NCBI RefSeq assembly: GCF_037176765.1
Contig: NC_090021.1
Coordinates: 193,969,378 to 194,033,377, forward strand
Reading direction: 5' to 3'
DNA from: Anolis sagrei
Taxonomy: Eukaryota > Chordata > Lepidosauria > Squamata > Anolidae
DNA: 64,000 nt
The notes under the pieces were generated by a model, which was not told the origin of the DNA, searched no databases, and was given only the letters and a program-made list of their open reading frames with translations. Positions within the stretch are counted from its first letter, which is position 1. Every line of letters begins with the position of its first letter. Shown piece after piece: positions 37,401-43,093 of the stretch. Position numbers and translations under genes: made by a program.

Positions 37401-39493
37401 TGAGTATGAAAAAACTGTTTTGTATGCTGAATTTATTTTTAAAAAGTATTTGTATCTAAGGGAAAATATTGCCCTGTTGTCTATATTTTGCATTGCAGAT
37501 TATAAATAACAGCATGTCTTTCAATAGAAACTCTAATCAAACAATCATGAATCCATGGTTCTCAACCTCAGTCTGTCATACATTTTGGAAATCCATTATT
37601 TTTATTATCATTCTGTTATCATTAACCTTATTTATATTCTGTCTTTCCCCCAATATTGGGACTCCAGGCAGCTTATACATTAAAATGACTACAATATAAT
37701 TAAAAGCAAACAAGAATCAACATTATAACAGAATTAAACTATATTAGAACAATTAAAAGCAAACAAAAATAAGTTAAAACAGGACAATTGAAAACAGCAG
37801 AGCATCCTCTTGCACAAGTTAATATGATCAATACTCAGGATTTCAGGTTCCAAACATCTGAAAGACCACTGTTTTGAACTATACACCATTCAAAAGTACT
37901 GCTTATCCGTTGATCTGAACAATTAATGAACTCACTTCAATTTTTAAAGAGTCAATAATGTCTTGTAAAATCAAATTATCTCAATGCAGCTTGTTTCCTT
38001 TCCCAGGAGAATAACTGACAAGTAGACTTGTTCCTTTGGAAATAAAATTCCACAGATTACACAAAACACAGGATGCTATTCTGTGTGCACGTACTTATTT
38101 TATTACATTTATTCTGCCCAAAACTGGAAATCAAATAGGCCAGCAATAGTAAAAAAAAAAATGAAAAAAATACAATTAAAACATAAAGGGCATAATTAAA
38201 GCATTAAAAACACATTTAAAAAACAATTTAAAATTTTAAAATGGGGATTGTTTCATGAATTTCCACAGCAGTCACACAGTGTCCTTGTCAATCTTCTCTA
38301 CATAGTTCCAATGTATGTGCTGCATCTACCTGGCAGAAAAGGCTCCTGGATAAAGTGAGGCCTGCTTCTCAGTGTTATGCATTTACTCTATAGGATTGCA
38401 CCGATGGTGACCCAAGACAGAACAAAAATAGTGAGAAACTGCGGCCAGGATCTTGTTGAGGATTTATCTATGTGCAAATTGCTATGAAGTGCAATTTGTG
38501 CTATGAAGTAAATGTTAAGGTATACAGAAAACTGGTGCTATGAAGTAAATGTTAAGGTATACAGAAAACTGGAGAGTTTTGCAAGCATCAACACCAAGGT
38601 TAAAGTAGATGTATATGTAAAGGAAAAAAGGGTGTGTTGCATGGTGTTGTTGTTGTTTTTTTTTGTCAATTGATAAAAGAAGGAGCACAAGTGGCTAAAT
38701 ATCATTTGATATTTGACCAAAAATGGGCATCAGCAACGGCATTGTCTGTAGCCTCCAACAATTCTTCCTCTGTACATGAGGCAGGGCATAGTGGACAAGC
38801 ATACAGATGCACAGTTCTGCTCCACAGTCACTTTTAGGTAGTGCCATTTGCCAGGTTGTCTTTTGATCTGCATACTCCGCTTCTGAGTCTGTTCAGGGAC
38901 TCCCAAGTTGCCCAAAAGCATTGCTTTAAAATGTTTTAAATATGGTTGTCATGCTTTTTAATGAGTGAGCAGATGGTGACTGGCCGATGGCATGTATTCT
39001 GTATCTCAAAAACTAAAGCTAATAGGGGGAAATTGGTGCCATTTTTTTTTGGAACCAGCAGGTCAAACATACCCAGAAACAGGGTTAACATTTGAAGCAC
39101 TAAAATGTGTTTTGGCCAGTGTTATGCATTTGCTCCATGGGAAATATATCTGTGTAGGAATTGCAGAAGATTACAAAATGAAGATTCAAAATTTCTGTGC
39201 AGAAGAGTTCAAGGGATCTGTAATGCCAGGGAAGGCAAAATACAGCCCTCCAGATGTTACACTGCAACTCCTAACATCCTTCAACACTGTCTTGACTCAA
39301 GCTGACAAAGCCATAGATCTATACAATATTCGGAATGCTACCTGCCTTCCTGATGTAATGCCTTGAGCTGTGTGGCACAGCAATGGGAGACATTAGCAGC
39401 TGTTACCTGGCACATGAGCTCCCTCAGGATCCCCATGTTTTTCCTATAAACAAAGCCAGCGTCTTTTGTGTAAAATCCCTGTGTCCTTCTCAT
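12107..39493 (-). CDS. DCAF17: DCAF17 gene, complete coding region in 14 exons
   Basis: DDB1- and CUL4-associated factor 17 is a substrate-receptor-type subunit of CUL4-DDB1 ubiquitin ligases. In human it is nucleolar and is mutated in Woodhouse-Sakati syndrome (family knowledge). I translated each exon on the minus strand and matched it to the human protein as I remember it. All 14 exons are present in order with AG/GT borders and compatible phases. Exon lengths are 87 (from the chosen ATG), 104, 91, 137, 79, 90, 108, 106, 143, 110, 88, 84, 156 and 189 bases, total 1572, or 523 residues plus stop against 520 in human. There is no internal stop or frameshift, so the gene looks functional. The start is uncertain: the chosen Met gives 29 residues in exon 1 where human has 42. 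The C-terminus is longer than human. It is divergently arranged with METTL8. Confidence 0.95.
12296..13967 (-). other. DCAF17 intron 13
   Basis: AT-rich intron. A MITE scrap with ACTACAACTCCCATCATCC lies near 12535. No other feature seen. Confidence 0.5.
13968..14123 (-). CDS. DCAF17: DCAF17 coding exon 13
   Basis: The exon is 156 bases (52 codons), acceptor AATAAG and donor GTGAGT. It contains TFKIVDYEDELNLLS, AAVTQIGSDGSARLDLRCNE and LKSIPFVESWDV, against human TFKIVDYEDELDLLS and LKSIPLVESWDV. It was the exon that first identified the gene. Confidence 0.97.
14361..14902 (-). mobile_element. L2 LINE 3' fragment, reverse orientation
   Basis: The minus strand encodes LALAYKALNSSGPAYLSKCI, then RDRAFSVVASRLWNSLPSNI and LIFRKKIKSWLWNQAFG, the C-terminal end of L2 ORF2. 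The 3' UTR and tail (TTTATTATTTACTGC on plus) follow on the left. Confidence 0.8.
14903..15325 (+). mobile_element. L2 LINE 3' fragment, forward orientation
   Basis: It starts at TTCTGGGGAGGCCCTGGTCT, within the same L2 C-terminal region, and runs through RDRAFSVAAPQLWNSL-like codons to a (TAAA)n tail near 15325. It abuts the reverse copy head to head. Confidence 0.8.
16392..16572. repeat. Long hairpin palindrome (MITE or folded repeat tail)
   Basis: Two arms of about 85 bases are inverted copies centred near 16484: GGGTTGTTGTAAGTTTTTTG on the left pairs with CAAAAAACTTACAACAACCC on the right. Each arm matches the repeat tail also seen near 39.85, 49.05, 53.8 and 58.45 kb. Confidence 0.85.
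16665..16748 (-). CDS. DCAF17: DCAF17 coding exon 12
   Basis: The exon is 84 bases (28 codons), acceptor CTTGAAG and donor GTAACT. It reads TENSITV then TASGRIVKKRFNSLDDDP, against human TASGRVVKKSFNLLDDDP. The acceptor has a poor pyrimidine tract, but the phases on both sides fit. Confidence 0.94.
17026..17092 (+). repeat. LINE 3' tail fragment
   Basis: TATAACTGTATTCTCAATTC then GCTTCTGACACGATAAATAA matches the 3' end of the element at 36.1-36.7 kb. Only the tail is present. Confidence 0.65.
17333..17467. mobile_element. hAT-type MITE, palindromic
   Basis: The terminal repeats are CAGTGGTTCTCAACCTGGGG and its complement ending GGTTGAGAACCACTG. The flanking 8-mers are near-identical (GACCTAGG and GACCTAGA, the second sharing the last base). 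Related copies lie near 44.9, 52.7 and 53.4 kb. Confidence 0.85.
18127..18270. repeat. MITE (CCTTCTACACTG family)
   Basis: Inverted segments include AATCCAGATTATTTGCTTCG and TATCTGCTTTGATAATCTGG, with ends CCTTCTACACTG and CAATGTAAAGG. It is related to the outer part of the 41.5-42.0 kb element. Confidence 0.65.
18416..18545. repeat. MITE with long terminal inverted repeats
   Basis: GGGCCCTTCCACAGAGCCCT at the left is the exact inverse of AGGGCTCTGTGGAAGGGCCC at the right. Most of the element folds into one hairpin. Confidence 0.85.
19193..19312 (-). repeat. SINE fragment
   Basis: CAACTTGAGAAACTGCAAGT through GAAGCCTCCCACAG-complement is the 3' half of the tRNA SINE family, on the minus strand. 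Confidence 0.75.
19845..19932 (-). CDS. DCAF17: DCAF17 coding exon 11
   Basis: The exon is 88 bases, acceptor CCAACAG after a C/T-rich tract and donor GTGAGA. It reads VLKLKEVEGNTEQQK then VTEDFIIEASREN, against human VLKLTEIENNSSQHQ and ISEDFVILANREN. Confidence 0.94.
20577..21020. repeat. Short local tandem duplications in DCAF17 intron 10
   Basis: GTTTATAGAAAACCAGAAGA occurs twice in tandem near 20575-20615. TCTATTGACCCTTTCTGAAA plus GGCATCAGTAAATAAAA is repeated near 20921 and 20986. The rest of the intron shows nothing recognised. Confidence 0.7.
21111..21220 (-). CDS. DCAF17: DCAF17 coding exon 10
   Basis: The exon is 110 bases, acceptor TTTCAG and donor GTAGGT. It reads AKNGVQEMKCCSLEP then DWITFHPDSSGRILHVGPN, against human DWIYFHPDASGRIIHVGPN. 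The final Lys codon is split AA|A. Confidence 0.97.
22145..23640 (+). mobile_element. Degraded L1 ORF2 C-terminal half
   Basis: The plus strand encodes ISLLGRIATTKMNVLPKLCF, then IPIDIQEKDFTELTRFIWRG, and later GSFFHMWWSCKKAKSFW, all typical of the region past the L1 reverse transcriptase. Several stops and frame changes break it. It differs strongly from the young L1 at 4.2-6.9 kb, so it is an older lineage. Confidence 0.8.
24085..24227 (-). CDS. DCAF17: DCAF17 coding exon 9
   Basis: The exon is 143 bases, acceptor CCACAG and donor GTAATG. It reads LLFEVSSLESTFQIGGFPW then HYIITPNKKSQKGIFHIC, against human LLFEVSSLENAFQIGGHPW and HYIVTPNKKKQKGVFHIC. This is one of the best conserved parts of the protein. 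Confidence 0.97.
24515..24603. repeat. Short palindromic MITE
   Basis: CTCCAGGTGTTTTGGATTTC pairs with GAAGTCCAAAACACCTGGAG; the middle carries AACTCCCAGAAATCCCAGC. Confidence 0.75.
25766..26250. repeat. Cluster of microsatellites
   Basis: An AAGG run (about 25772-25798) is followed by a TA run (25799-25839). A TAATA/ATAAT array (about 25957-26004) lies beyond A/T-rich DNA, and a TATC run spans about 26209-26248. A LINE tail with TAAATAAATAAAT follows at about 26250-26318. Confidence 0.85.
26573..26678 (-). CDS. DCAF17: DCAF17 coding exon 8
   Basis: The exon is 106 bases, acceptor TTTTAG and donor GTATAT. It begins FMQHQVDLGQEYNWNG and ends KYPFGIPCNIKIT, against human FMQQKLDLGCACRWGG and EAPFGIPCNIKIT. 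The next codon is split G|GT, giving Gly where human has Asp. Confidence 0.93.
26828..27262 (+). mobile_element. L2 LINE 3' fragment with poly-C run
   Basis: It begins in ACCTGTCTGAACGCATCTCC (the YLSERIS region of L2 ORF2) and continues through GGGGAGAGACAGGGCCTTCTC to a (TAAA)n tail. An uninterrupted C run of about 18 bases (26960-26978) interrupts it. Confidence 0.75.
28137..28244 (-). CDS. DCAF17: DCAF17 coding exon 7
   Basis: The exon is 108 bases (36 codons), acceptor AACCAG and donor GTAAGA. It reads FFGNSMTDASMSHSMLIV and ends TGLVRLYSFQTISEQ, against human SGLVRLYSFQTIAEQ. It is one residue longer than human in the TDA region. Confidence 0.95.
28376..28560 (-). repeat. LINE tail with (AAT)n and poly-C
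   Basis: An AAT-triplet array (28377-28418) is followed by ACTTTATTTTTAAGTCCCCC and AAAGGGACTCAGGGTGGCTT, the reverse complement of an L2-type 3' end. A similar tail lies at about 28765-28847. Confidence 0.65.
28848..29063 (-). repeat. tRNA-derived SINE
   Basis: Reverse orientation: GTGTCAGGAGCGATTTGAGA is the 3' end at the left and CATTGCGCCACCTGGGGCTC is the tRNA head at the right. The body is diverged and partly deleted. Confidence 0.8.
29524..29613 (-). CDS. DCAF17: DCAF17 coding exon 6
   Basis: The exon is 90 bases, acceptor TCCTAG and donor GTAAGT. It reads AGVQQSVLFVLAI then FRVLPLSFIGMLELDKK, against human FRVLPFSLVGILEINKK. This hydrophobic stretch may be one of the membrane-like segments predicted in the family. 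Confidence 0.96.
29700..30010 (+). repeat. LINE 3' end (L2/CR1-like)
   Basis: The segment ends CTGAATCCCGCCTCGAGCTA then GGTGGGAAATAAATAATAAA, like a reptile LINE 3' UTR. The upstream part is too diverged to translate. Confidence 0.45.
30225..30444. mobile_element. Snap-back palindrome flanked by 14-bp direct repeats
   Basis: Arms of about 77 bases (left from 30225, right to about 30414) are inverted copies with roughly four mismatches; ATGTTATTGTTGTTGAAACT pairs with AGTTTCAACAACAATAACAT. About 30 further bases follow. TGCCCCCCTATGTA lies immediately before (30211-30224) and after (30445-30458). No coding capacity. Confidence 0.8.
30661..30765 (-). repeat. CR1 LINE 3' fragment
   Basis: ATAGAATCATAGAGTTGGAC then CTCATGGGCCATCCAGTCTA is the reverse complement of the amniote CR1 3' end. 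Confidence 0.8.
30881..30959 (-). CDS. DCAF17: DCAF17 coding exon 5
   Basis: The exon is 79 bases, acceptor CAATAG and donor GTATGT. It reads YLSWDTPQDVMVVKS (human YLSWDTPQEVIAVKS) and ends AARQ in phase 0. Confidence 0.96.
31885..32010 (-). repeat. L2-type LINE tail
   Basis: ATAATTATTATTATTTACAG then CTTCTCACCCTGAAAGGGAC is a reverse-oriented LINE 3' end in DCAF17 intron 4. The rest of that intron shows only MITE scraps (31290-31380). Confidence 0.55.
32629..32765 (-). CDS. DCAF17: DCAF17 coding exon 4
   Basis: The exon is 137 bases, acceptor ATTCAG and donor GTAATA. It contains TAHNWLLRLSATTGEILEK, almost identical to human TAHNWLLRISATTGKILEK. The last codon (Arg) is split AG|A with exon 5. 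Confidence 0.96.
33434..33772. mobile_element. hAT-type nonautonomous transposon
   Basis: The ends are CAGTGGTTCCCAA and TTGGGAACCATTG. The 8-base flanks CATTATTT and CATTATAT agree at seven of eight positions. The internal sequence (CAGAAACTAGAGCTGATGTG) matches the copy at 62.5-62.8 kb. Confidence 0.85.
33785..35232 (-). mobile_element. Helitron, nonautonomous, with G-rich inverted array
   Basis: On the minus strand it starts TCTATATATATA and ends GCCACAGCAACGCGTGG...GGGCACAGCTAG, with CTAG at the 3' end and a GC-rich hairpin just before it. It sits between A and T, as Helitrons do. It contains a module shared with the hAT at 60.7-61.1 kb (about 33975-34235), an array of alternating G-rich units (34241-34800) and a GT run (34927-34950). 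No Rep/helicase gene is present, so it would depend on another copy. Confidence 0.8.
34241..34800. repeat. Alternating forward/reverse G-rich units
   Basis: The anchor CGGAGGGAAGGGGTGGGG occurs forward at 34241, 34315, 34480, 34554 and 34765, and inverted at about 34377, 34451, 34612 and 34688, with about 74 bases between like pairs. The order is FF RR FF RR F. Units also share GAGTGACTCA-like borders and GGGGGCGTGTCTTTCC. Long G3-G5 runs could form quadruplexes, and the paired inverted blocks could form cruciforms. Confidence 0.85.
35784..35874 (-). CDS. DCAF17: DCAF17 coding exon 3
   Basis: The exon is 91 bases, acceptor TGTTAG and donor GTAAGA. It reads AAEPRIIYQMPTCPKSEK followed by IEDALLLECPV, matching human ASEPRKLYEMPKCSKSEK and IEDALLWECPV. 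It ends in phase 0. Confidence 0.95.
36090..36684 (+). mobile_element. LINE 3' end, ORF2 C-terminus
   Basis: The plus strand encodes GATPPDIHREVAASNERTKA, HPLFRYQPANQ and later CECGEEQTTDHLLQCSLSPA, a Cys/His motif at the end of a jockey/CR1-superfamily LINE. The tail CTTCTGACACCATAAATAAA follows. The same family occupies 43.13-44.45 kb. The clade was not determined. Confidence 0.75.
37115..37218 (-). CDS. DCAF17: DCAF17 coding exon 2
   Basis: The exon is 104 bases between TTTCAG and GTAGCT, reading NVWTTHSTSPIVYQSGK and ending NYRCCMS plus a split serine codon (AG|C). Human has NVWTTHSRSPIAYERGR. A longer open frame across the same bases in another phase is a shadow. Confidence 0.95.
37219..39406 (-). 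other. DCAF17 intron 1
   Basis: LINE-tail scraps lie near 37610-37760 and 38100-38260. A 38-base tandem duplication containing GCTATGAAGTAAATGTTAAG spans about 38490-38572. A region near 38970-39030 resembles the hAT interior at 33.6 kb. No exon is seen. Confidence 0.5.
39407..39493 (-). CDS. DCAF17: DCAF17 coding exon 1
   Basis: The exon ends CAG|GTAACA. It encodes DAGFVYRKNMGILRELMCQ, matching the human exon 1 end (RDAGVVQRTNLGILRALVCQ). I chose the ATG at 39491-39493. The frame stays open upstream, and residues just before this Met (HSICCLL) weakly resemble human NVCSRLS, so translation may start further upstream or in another exon. A plausible splice acceptor (CATTTAG|GATCC) would start the exon at 39518 and make the upstream part 5' UTR. 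Confidence 0.8.
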
Positions 39494-39804
39494 TAGCAGG
39501 CAGCAGATACTGTGGATCCTAAATGCATTGGAGGAGTGGAGCCTTGTCCCAGCAGCCAAGGCAGAGGAATCCGGATCCATTTTGGAGAAACATCTGACTT
39601 GTCTCACAGCGCATTCAGAAGGAGGCTGAACGGAAGAAAGCACGCATTACCATTACCAGCTTCAAAAATCATTTACAGCAACATTAAGTTTCTACAATCC
39701 TATGTATATTCATTTAACCAACATTTACGTTTGCTCAGTGGGGTCTACAAGCTCTTGCAATCCTGCTCCCTATTACTTGAGCATTTAGTTTCTAGCAGAC
39801 CGCA

Positions 39805-39912
39805 CAACCTCTGAGGATGCCTGCCATAGATGTGGGCAAAACATCAGGAGAGAATGCTTCCTGAACATGGCCATACAGCCCAGAAAACTCATGGCAACCC
39901 AGTGATTCCAAC
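39805..39912 (+). repeat. Repeat tail (GGATGCCTGCCATAGATG family)
   Basis: ACCTCTGAGGATGCCTGCCA then AGAGAATGCTTCCTGAACAT matches the 3' part of the element at 48.6-49.1 kb. Confidence 0.7.
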
Positions 39913-40124
39913 CATGAAAGCCTTTGACAGCACTTGGGCGTCTGTTACACCGTGATCTGGCTATTGAGATTTGAACTGTACAGATATATTTATATGCAAA
40001 TATATGACTACTCTGGGGATGTTTTTACCTAATCATGGTGTGGCTGTTTCTATTCAAAGTGTTTCTTGTTTACATTATAATATTACTGAATATTAATATA
40101 ATATTATCGAATTGTGCCGTCTGT

Positions 40125-40205
40125 GTAAGCCGCCCTGAGTCCCCCCTCGGGGGTGAGAAGGGCGGGGTATAAGTAGCAGAAATAAATAATAAATAAATAA
40201 ATAAA
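40125..40205 (+). repeat. L2-type LINE tail
   Basis: GTAAGCCGCCCTGAGTCCCC then AAGGGCGGGGTATAAG and a TAAA run. A second copy of this tail type is at about 41236-41311. Confidence 0.65.
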
Positions 40206-40358
40206 TTCTACTTGGTTTTTACCTATGGAAGTACCAATTCATACACTATTTTTTCAGTAGTTTAAGGGTGCACCTCACCATCAATTTATGGAGCATTTTA
40301 ATGATTCTAATGATTTATATTTTAATGGTGTATTTCGCATTGTATTTTATAATCTGGA

Positions 40359-40595
40359 GTCCATGGTGGCGCAGTGGGTTAAACCCTTATGCTGACCAAC
40401 AGGTCAGTGGTTAGAATCTGGGGAGAATGGATTGAGCTCCCTCTGTCAGCTCCAGCTCCCCATGTGGGGACATGAGAGAAGCCTCCCACAAGGATGGTAA
40501 AAACATCAAACATGGGGACGTTCCCTGGGCAAAGTCATTGCAGGTGGCCAATTCTCTAACACCAGAAGCAACTTGAGTTCCTGACATTTTTTAAA
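40359..40595 (+). repeat. tRNA-derived SINE
   Basis: The head reads GGAGTCCATGGTGGCGCAGT with GGTTAGAATCTGGGG; the body is typical of the family and ends in a shortened 3' part. Confidence 0.8.
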
Positions 40596-40647
40596 AAAAT
40601 CTGGTTTTATTTGTCTGTCCTATAAATGAAAGACCTATGGTCTAAGT

Positions 40648-41006
40648 CAGGGGTCCTCAAACTAAGGCCCGAGGGCCGGATACGGCCCTCCAAGGTAATT
40701 TACCAGGCCCTCGCTCAGGGTCAACCTAAGTCTGAAACTACTTGAAAGTACACAACAACAACAATCCTATCTCATTAGCCAAAAGCAGGCCCACAATTCC
40801 CATTGAAATACTAATAAGCTCATATTTGTTTAAATTGTTCTTCATTTCAATTATTGTATTGTTTTTAAGTGTTTTTTGCACTACAAATAAGATATGTGCA
40901 GTGTATATAGGAATCCATTCATGCTTTTTTCAAATTATATTCCGGCCCTCCAACAGTTTGAGGGACTGTGACCTGGCCCCCTGTTTAAAATGTTTGAGGA
41001 CCCCTG
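40648..41006. mobile_element. hAT nonautonomous transposon with 8-bp target duplication
   Basis: The inverted ends are CAGGGGTCCTCAAAC and GTTTGAGGACCCCTG. GTCTAAGT flanks both sides (40640-40647 and 41007-41014), a perfect hAT-type 8-bp duplication. No transposase frame. Confidence 0.92.
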
Positions 41007-41325
41007 GTCTAAGTATTAAATAAACTATCTCTACATGCAAATGTAGTATTTTCAGAGAGTCGCTGTGCTCCTCTGAGTCGTAAGGGTGCATCTTCTTAAG
41101 GGTGGATGATTGGTAATGAAATGCGGAGGACTTATGGTTTTTTATTATGTTTTATTGATGTTATTTGTAATGAATTTTATCTATGTTAAATGTTTTTAAT
41201 GTTTAATTATCTTTGTATTGCTGTGGGCATCGAATGGTGCCATTTTGTAAACCGCCATGAGTCGCCCTGGGGCTGAGAATGGCGGTATAGAAATATAGTA
41301 AATAAATAAATCTATACTATACTAT

Positions 41326-41520
41326 AGAATTAATGCAGTTTGAAAAAAATTTTGGTTCATGCCTATGCAATCATGGGAGTTGTAGTTTTACAAGGTCTTT
41401 GTCCTTCTCTGTCACAGGCTGCTGGTGATTCCGCGAAGTACAAATCCTGGGATTCCATAGCACTGAGCCATGGCAGTTAAAGCGGTATCAAGTTGCATTA
41501 ATTCTACAGAGCAGATGGGC
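41326..41520. repeat. MITE of the AATTAATGCAGTTTGA family
   Basis: It contains ATGGGAGTTGTAGTTTTACA and ends GCATTAATTCTACAGAGCAG; the left end is incomplete. Confidence 0.7.
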
Positions 41521-41546
41521 CCCCGGGGAGTTTATGCTACCTCTGT

Positions 41547-42031
41547 GGCCCCTTCCACACAGCTGAATAAAATCCCCCATTATCTGCTTTGAACTGGGAT
41601 ATACAGCAGTGTGGACTCAGATAATTCAGTTCAAAGCAGATAGAATCATAGAATTAGAAGGGATCTCATGGGCCACCCAGTCCAACCCCCAGCTTTTGCA
41701 CTTTCTGCTTTCATCTTGGCCAGAAGGTTGCTCAGCTCCTTCTTGCTTTCAGTTGTCAAAATGGTATCATCTGCATACAGAATCATAGAATTGGAAGAGA
41801 CCTCATGGGCCATCCAGTCCAACCCCTTGCCAAGAAGCAGGAATATTGCATTCAAAGCACCCCCAACAGACGGCCATCCAGCCTCTGTTTAAAAGCCTCC
41901 ATAGAAGAAGCCTCCACCACACTCCGAGGCAGAGAGTTCCACTGCTGAACAGCTCTCAGTCAAGAAGTTCTTCCTACTGTGGGATTTTCTGCCTTGCTAT
42001 TCTGGGATATAGGGCTGTGTGGAAGGGCCCC
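41547..42031. mobile_element. MITE split by a CR1-BovB-CR1 insert
   Basis: The outer ends GGCCCCTTCCACACAGC and GCTGTGTGGAAGGGCCCC are inverted copies related to the MITE at 18416. Between 41642 and 41979 it holds LINE sequence (listed separately). Confidence 0.8.
41642..41979 (-). mobile_element. CR1 3' end interrupted by a BovB piece
   Basis: Two CR1 3' ends in the same orientation (41642-41690 and about 41780-41979), each starting AGAATCATAGAATT on plus, flank 41691-41780. That middle piece encodes ILYADDTILTTESKKELSNL on the minus strand, the catalytic segment of an RTE/BovB reverse transcriptase. Confidence 0.8.
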
Positions 42032-42310
42032 TTGATATGCTGCAAAATCCTCTCCACACAAAGGGCAGTTAAAGGCCCATTGTTAATCTGTCAAAGCAAT
42101 GAGTCATCTTACCCAAAGTCAGAAATCCAGGATTCAAGCCCTCCTCTGAGGAGATTCCCTTTGGGACGACTTATATCACCTCCCTTCCCATACTTATGGC
42201 CCTCCTTGTACCACGCGCTCCCAAATATCTCAAAACAACCACAGCTAAAGAGGCGCTTACGAAAATAGACTCTCCTCCCCGCCTGCGTCCTTCCGTTGCC
42301 GTTTCGCAAA

Positions 42311-42330
42311 GCATCCTGGGAATTGTAGTT
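42311..42330 (-). promoter_or_regulatory. ZNF143/SBS motif 1
   Basis: On the minus strand it reads ACTACAATTCCCAGGATGC, one base from the ZNF143 (Staf) binding consensus ACTACAATTCCCAGAATGC. This motif marks many TATA-less bidirectional vertebrate promoters. Confidence 0.75.
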
Positions 42331-42370
42331 TGAGCTATGCGTTTTTATGAAGGAGTGAATTACCGCAGAA

Positions 42371-42389
42371 ACTGCACCTCCCAGAATGC
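42371..42389 (+). promoter_or_regulatory. ZNF143/SBS motif 2
   Basis: It reads ACTGCACCTCCCAGAATGC on the plus strand, a second match with an intact CCCAGAATGC core. It lies about 40 bases from motif 1 and faces the opposite way, which fits a divergent promoter. Confidence 0.65.
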
Positions 42390-42690
42390 ACCGCGCTCCC
42401 CTTCCCTTCGCTCTGTGTGTTTTTAGGAACCGCATGGTTCGCTCTCTTGCGGGTCGCGTTCAGGATGCAGCCGCAATTGCCTTGGGATGTCTCTGTGTTC
42501 ACAACAGGCTCGTTTTGAAACATTAATACATAATGAAAGTGGCTGGATTTGGAGGGAGAAGTTGAATGAGGGAATCCGGGAAAATCTTGCATGGCATGCA
42601 TCTTTTTAAAGGTATGGTTCCACCTCCTCTTTGAAATAAAGTTTGTGTCGGATTGATACCGTTGCAGAGAAAAAAAGCAAACTCACTTAG

Positions 42691-42993
42691 GGTGCATCTG
42701 CACTGTGGAATTACTGCAGTTTGACACCACTCAGTACTCTGCAATCATAGGAGTTCAAACAGCACACCCCAGGGCGCTCCATGCAGTCATGCCGGCCACA
42801 TGACCTTGGAGGCGTCTGCGGACAACGCCGGCTCTTCGGCTTAGAAATGGAGATGAGCACCAACCCCCAAAGTCGGAAACAACTAGACCTAATGCCAGGG
42901 GAAAACGTTTATCTACCCCAAAATTACATAGCATAGAGCCGTGGCAGTTCAAATGAGATCAAACTGCATTAATTGTACAGTGTAGATGCACCC
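42691..42993. repeat. MITE with a SINE 3' part inside
   Basis: The ends GGTGCATCTGCACTGTGGAA and TTGTACAGTGTAGATGCACC are inverted copies of the AATTAATGCAG family. About 42772-42916 is the 3' part of a Sauria-type SINE in plus orientation (CATGCCGGCCACATGACCTT, GCTCTTCGGCTTAGAAATGG). Confidence 0.75.
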
Positions 42994-43093
42994 CTGGTCT
43001 ACATCCTTAGATGGAGCGGAATTGTAGCTCTTTGCTGTAAAAGTATGTCATGTGATTGTACTTGTTATTCATTTTGAATGGTTTACATTCCCA

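Larger units (their letters stand above)
42240..42480. promoter_or_regulatory. Likely bidirectional DCAF17/METTL8 promoter
   Basis: This stretch is visibly richer in CpG than its surroundings (for example AACCGC, GCGGGTCGCG, ACCGCGCTCC). It lies between the 5' end of DCAF17 on the minus strand and METTL8 on the plus strand, and has no TATA box. Two ZNF143/SBS-type motifs sit in it (listed separately). Head-to-head genes sharing such a promoter are common in vertebrates. The first coding exons are 2.8 kb (DCAF17) and 7.5 kb (METTL8) away, so untranslated first exons are expected here. A GTAAGC donor-like site on the minus strand lies near 42257-42262. The role is inferred from position and motifs. 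Confidence 0.6.

Noticed and set aside
42109-42601. Minus-strand open frames across the promoter region
   Set aside because: They do not resemble the DCAF17 N-terminus and lack conserved motifs; the region is better explained as promoter and 5' UTR.
42772-42916. Sequence with GCTCTTCGGCTTAGAAATGG as a possible conserved noncoding element
   Set aside because: It is the 3' part of a Sauria-type SINE seen elsewhere in the window.
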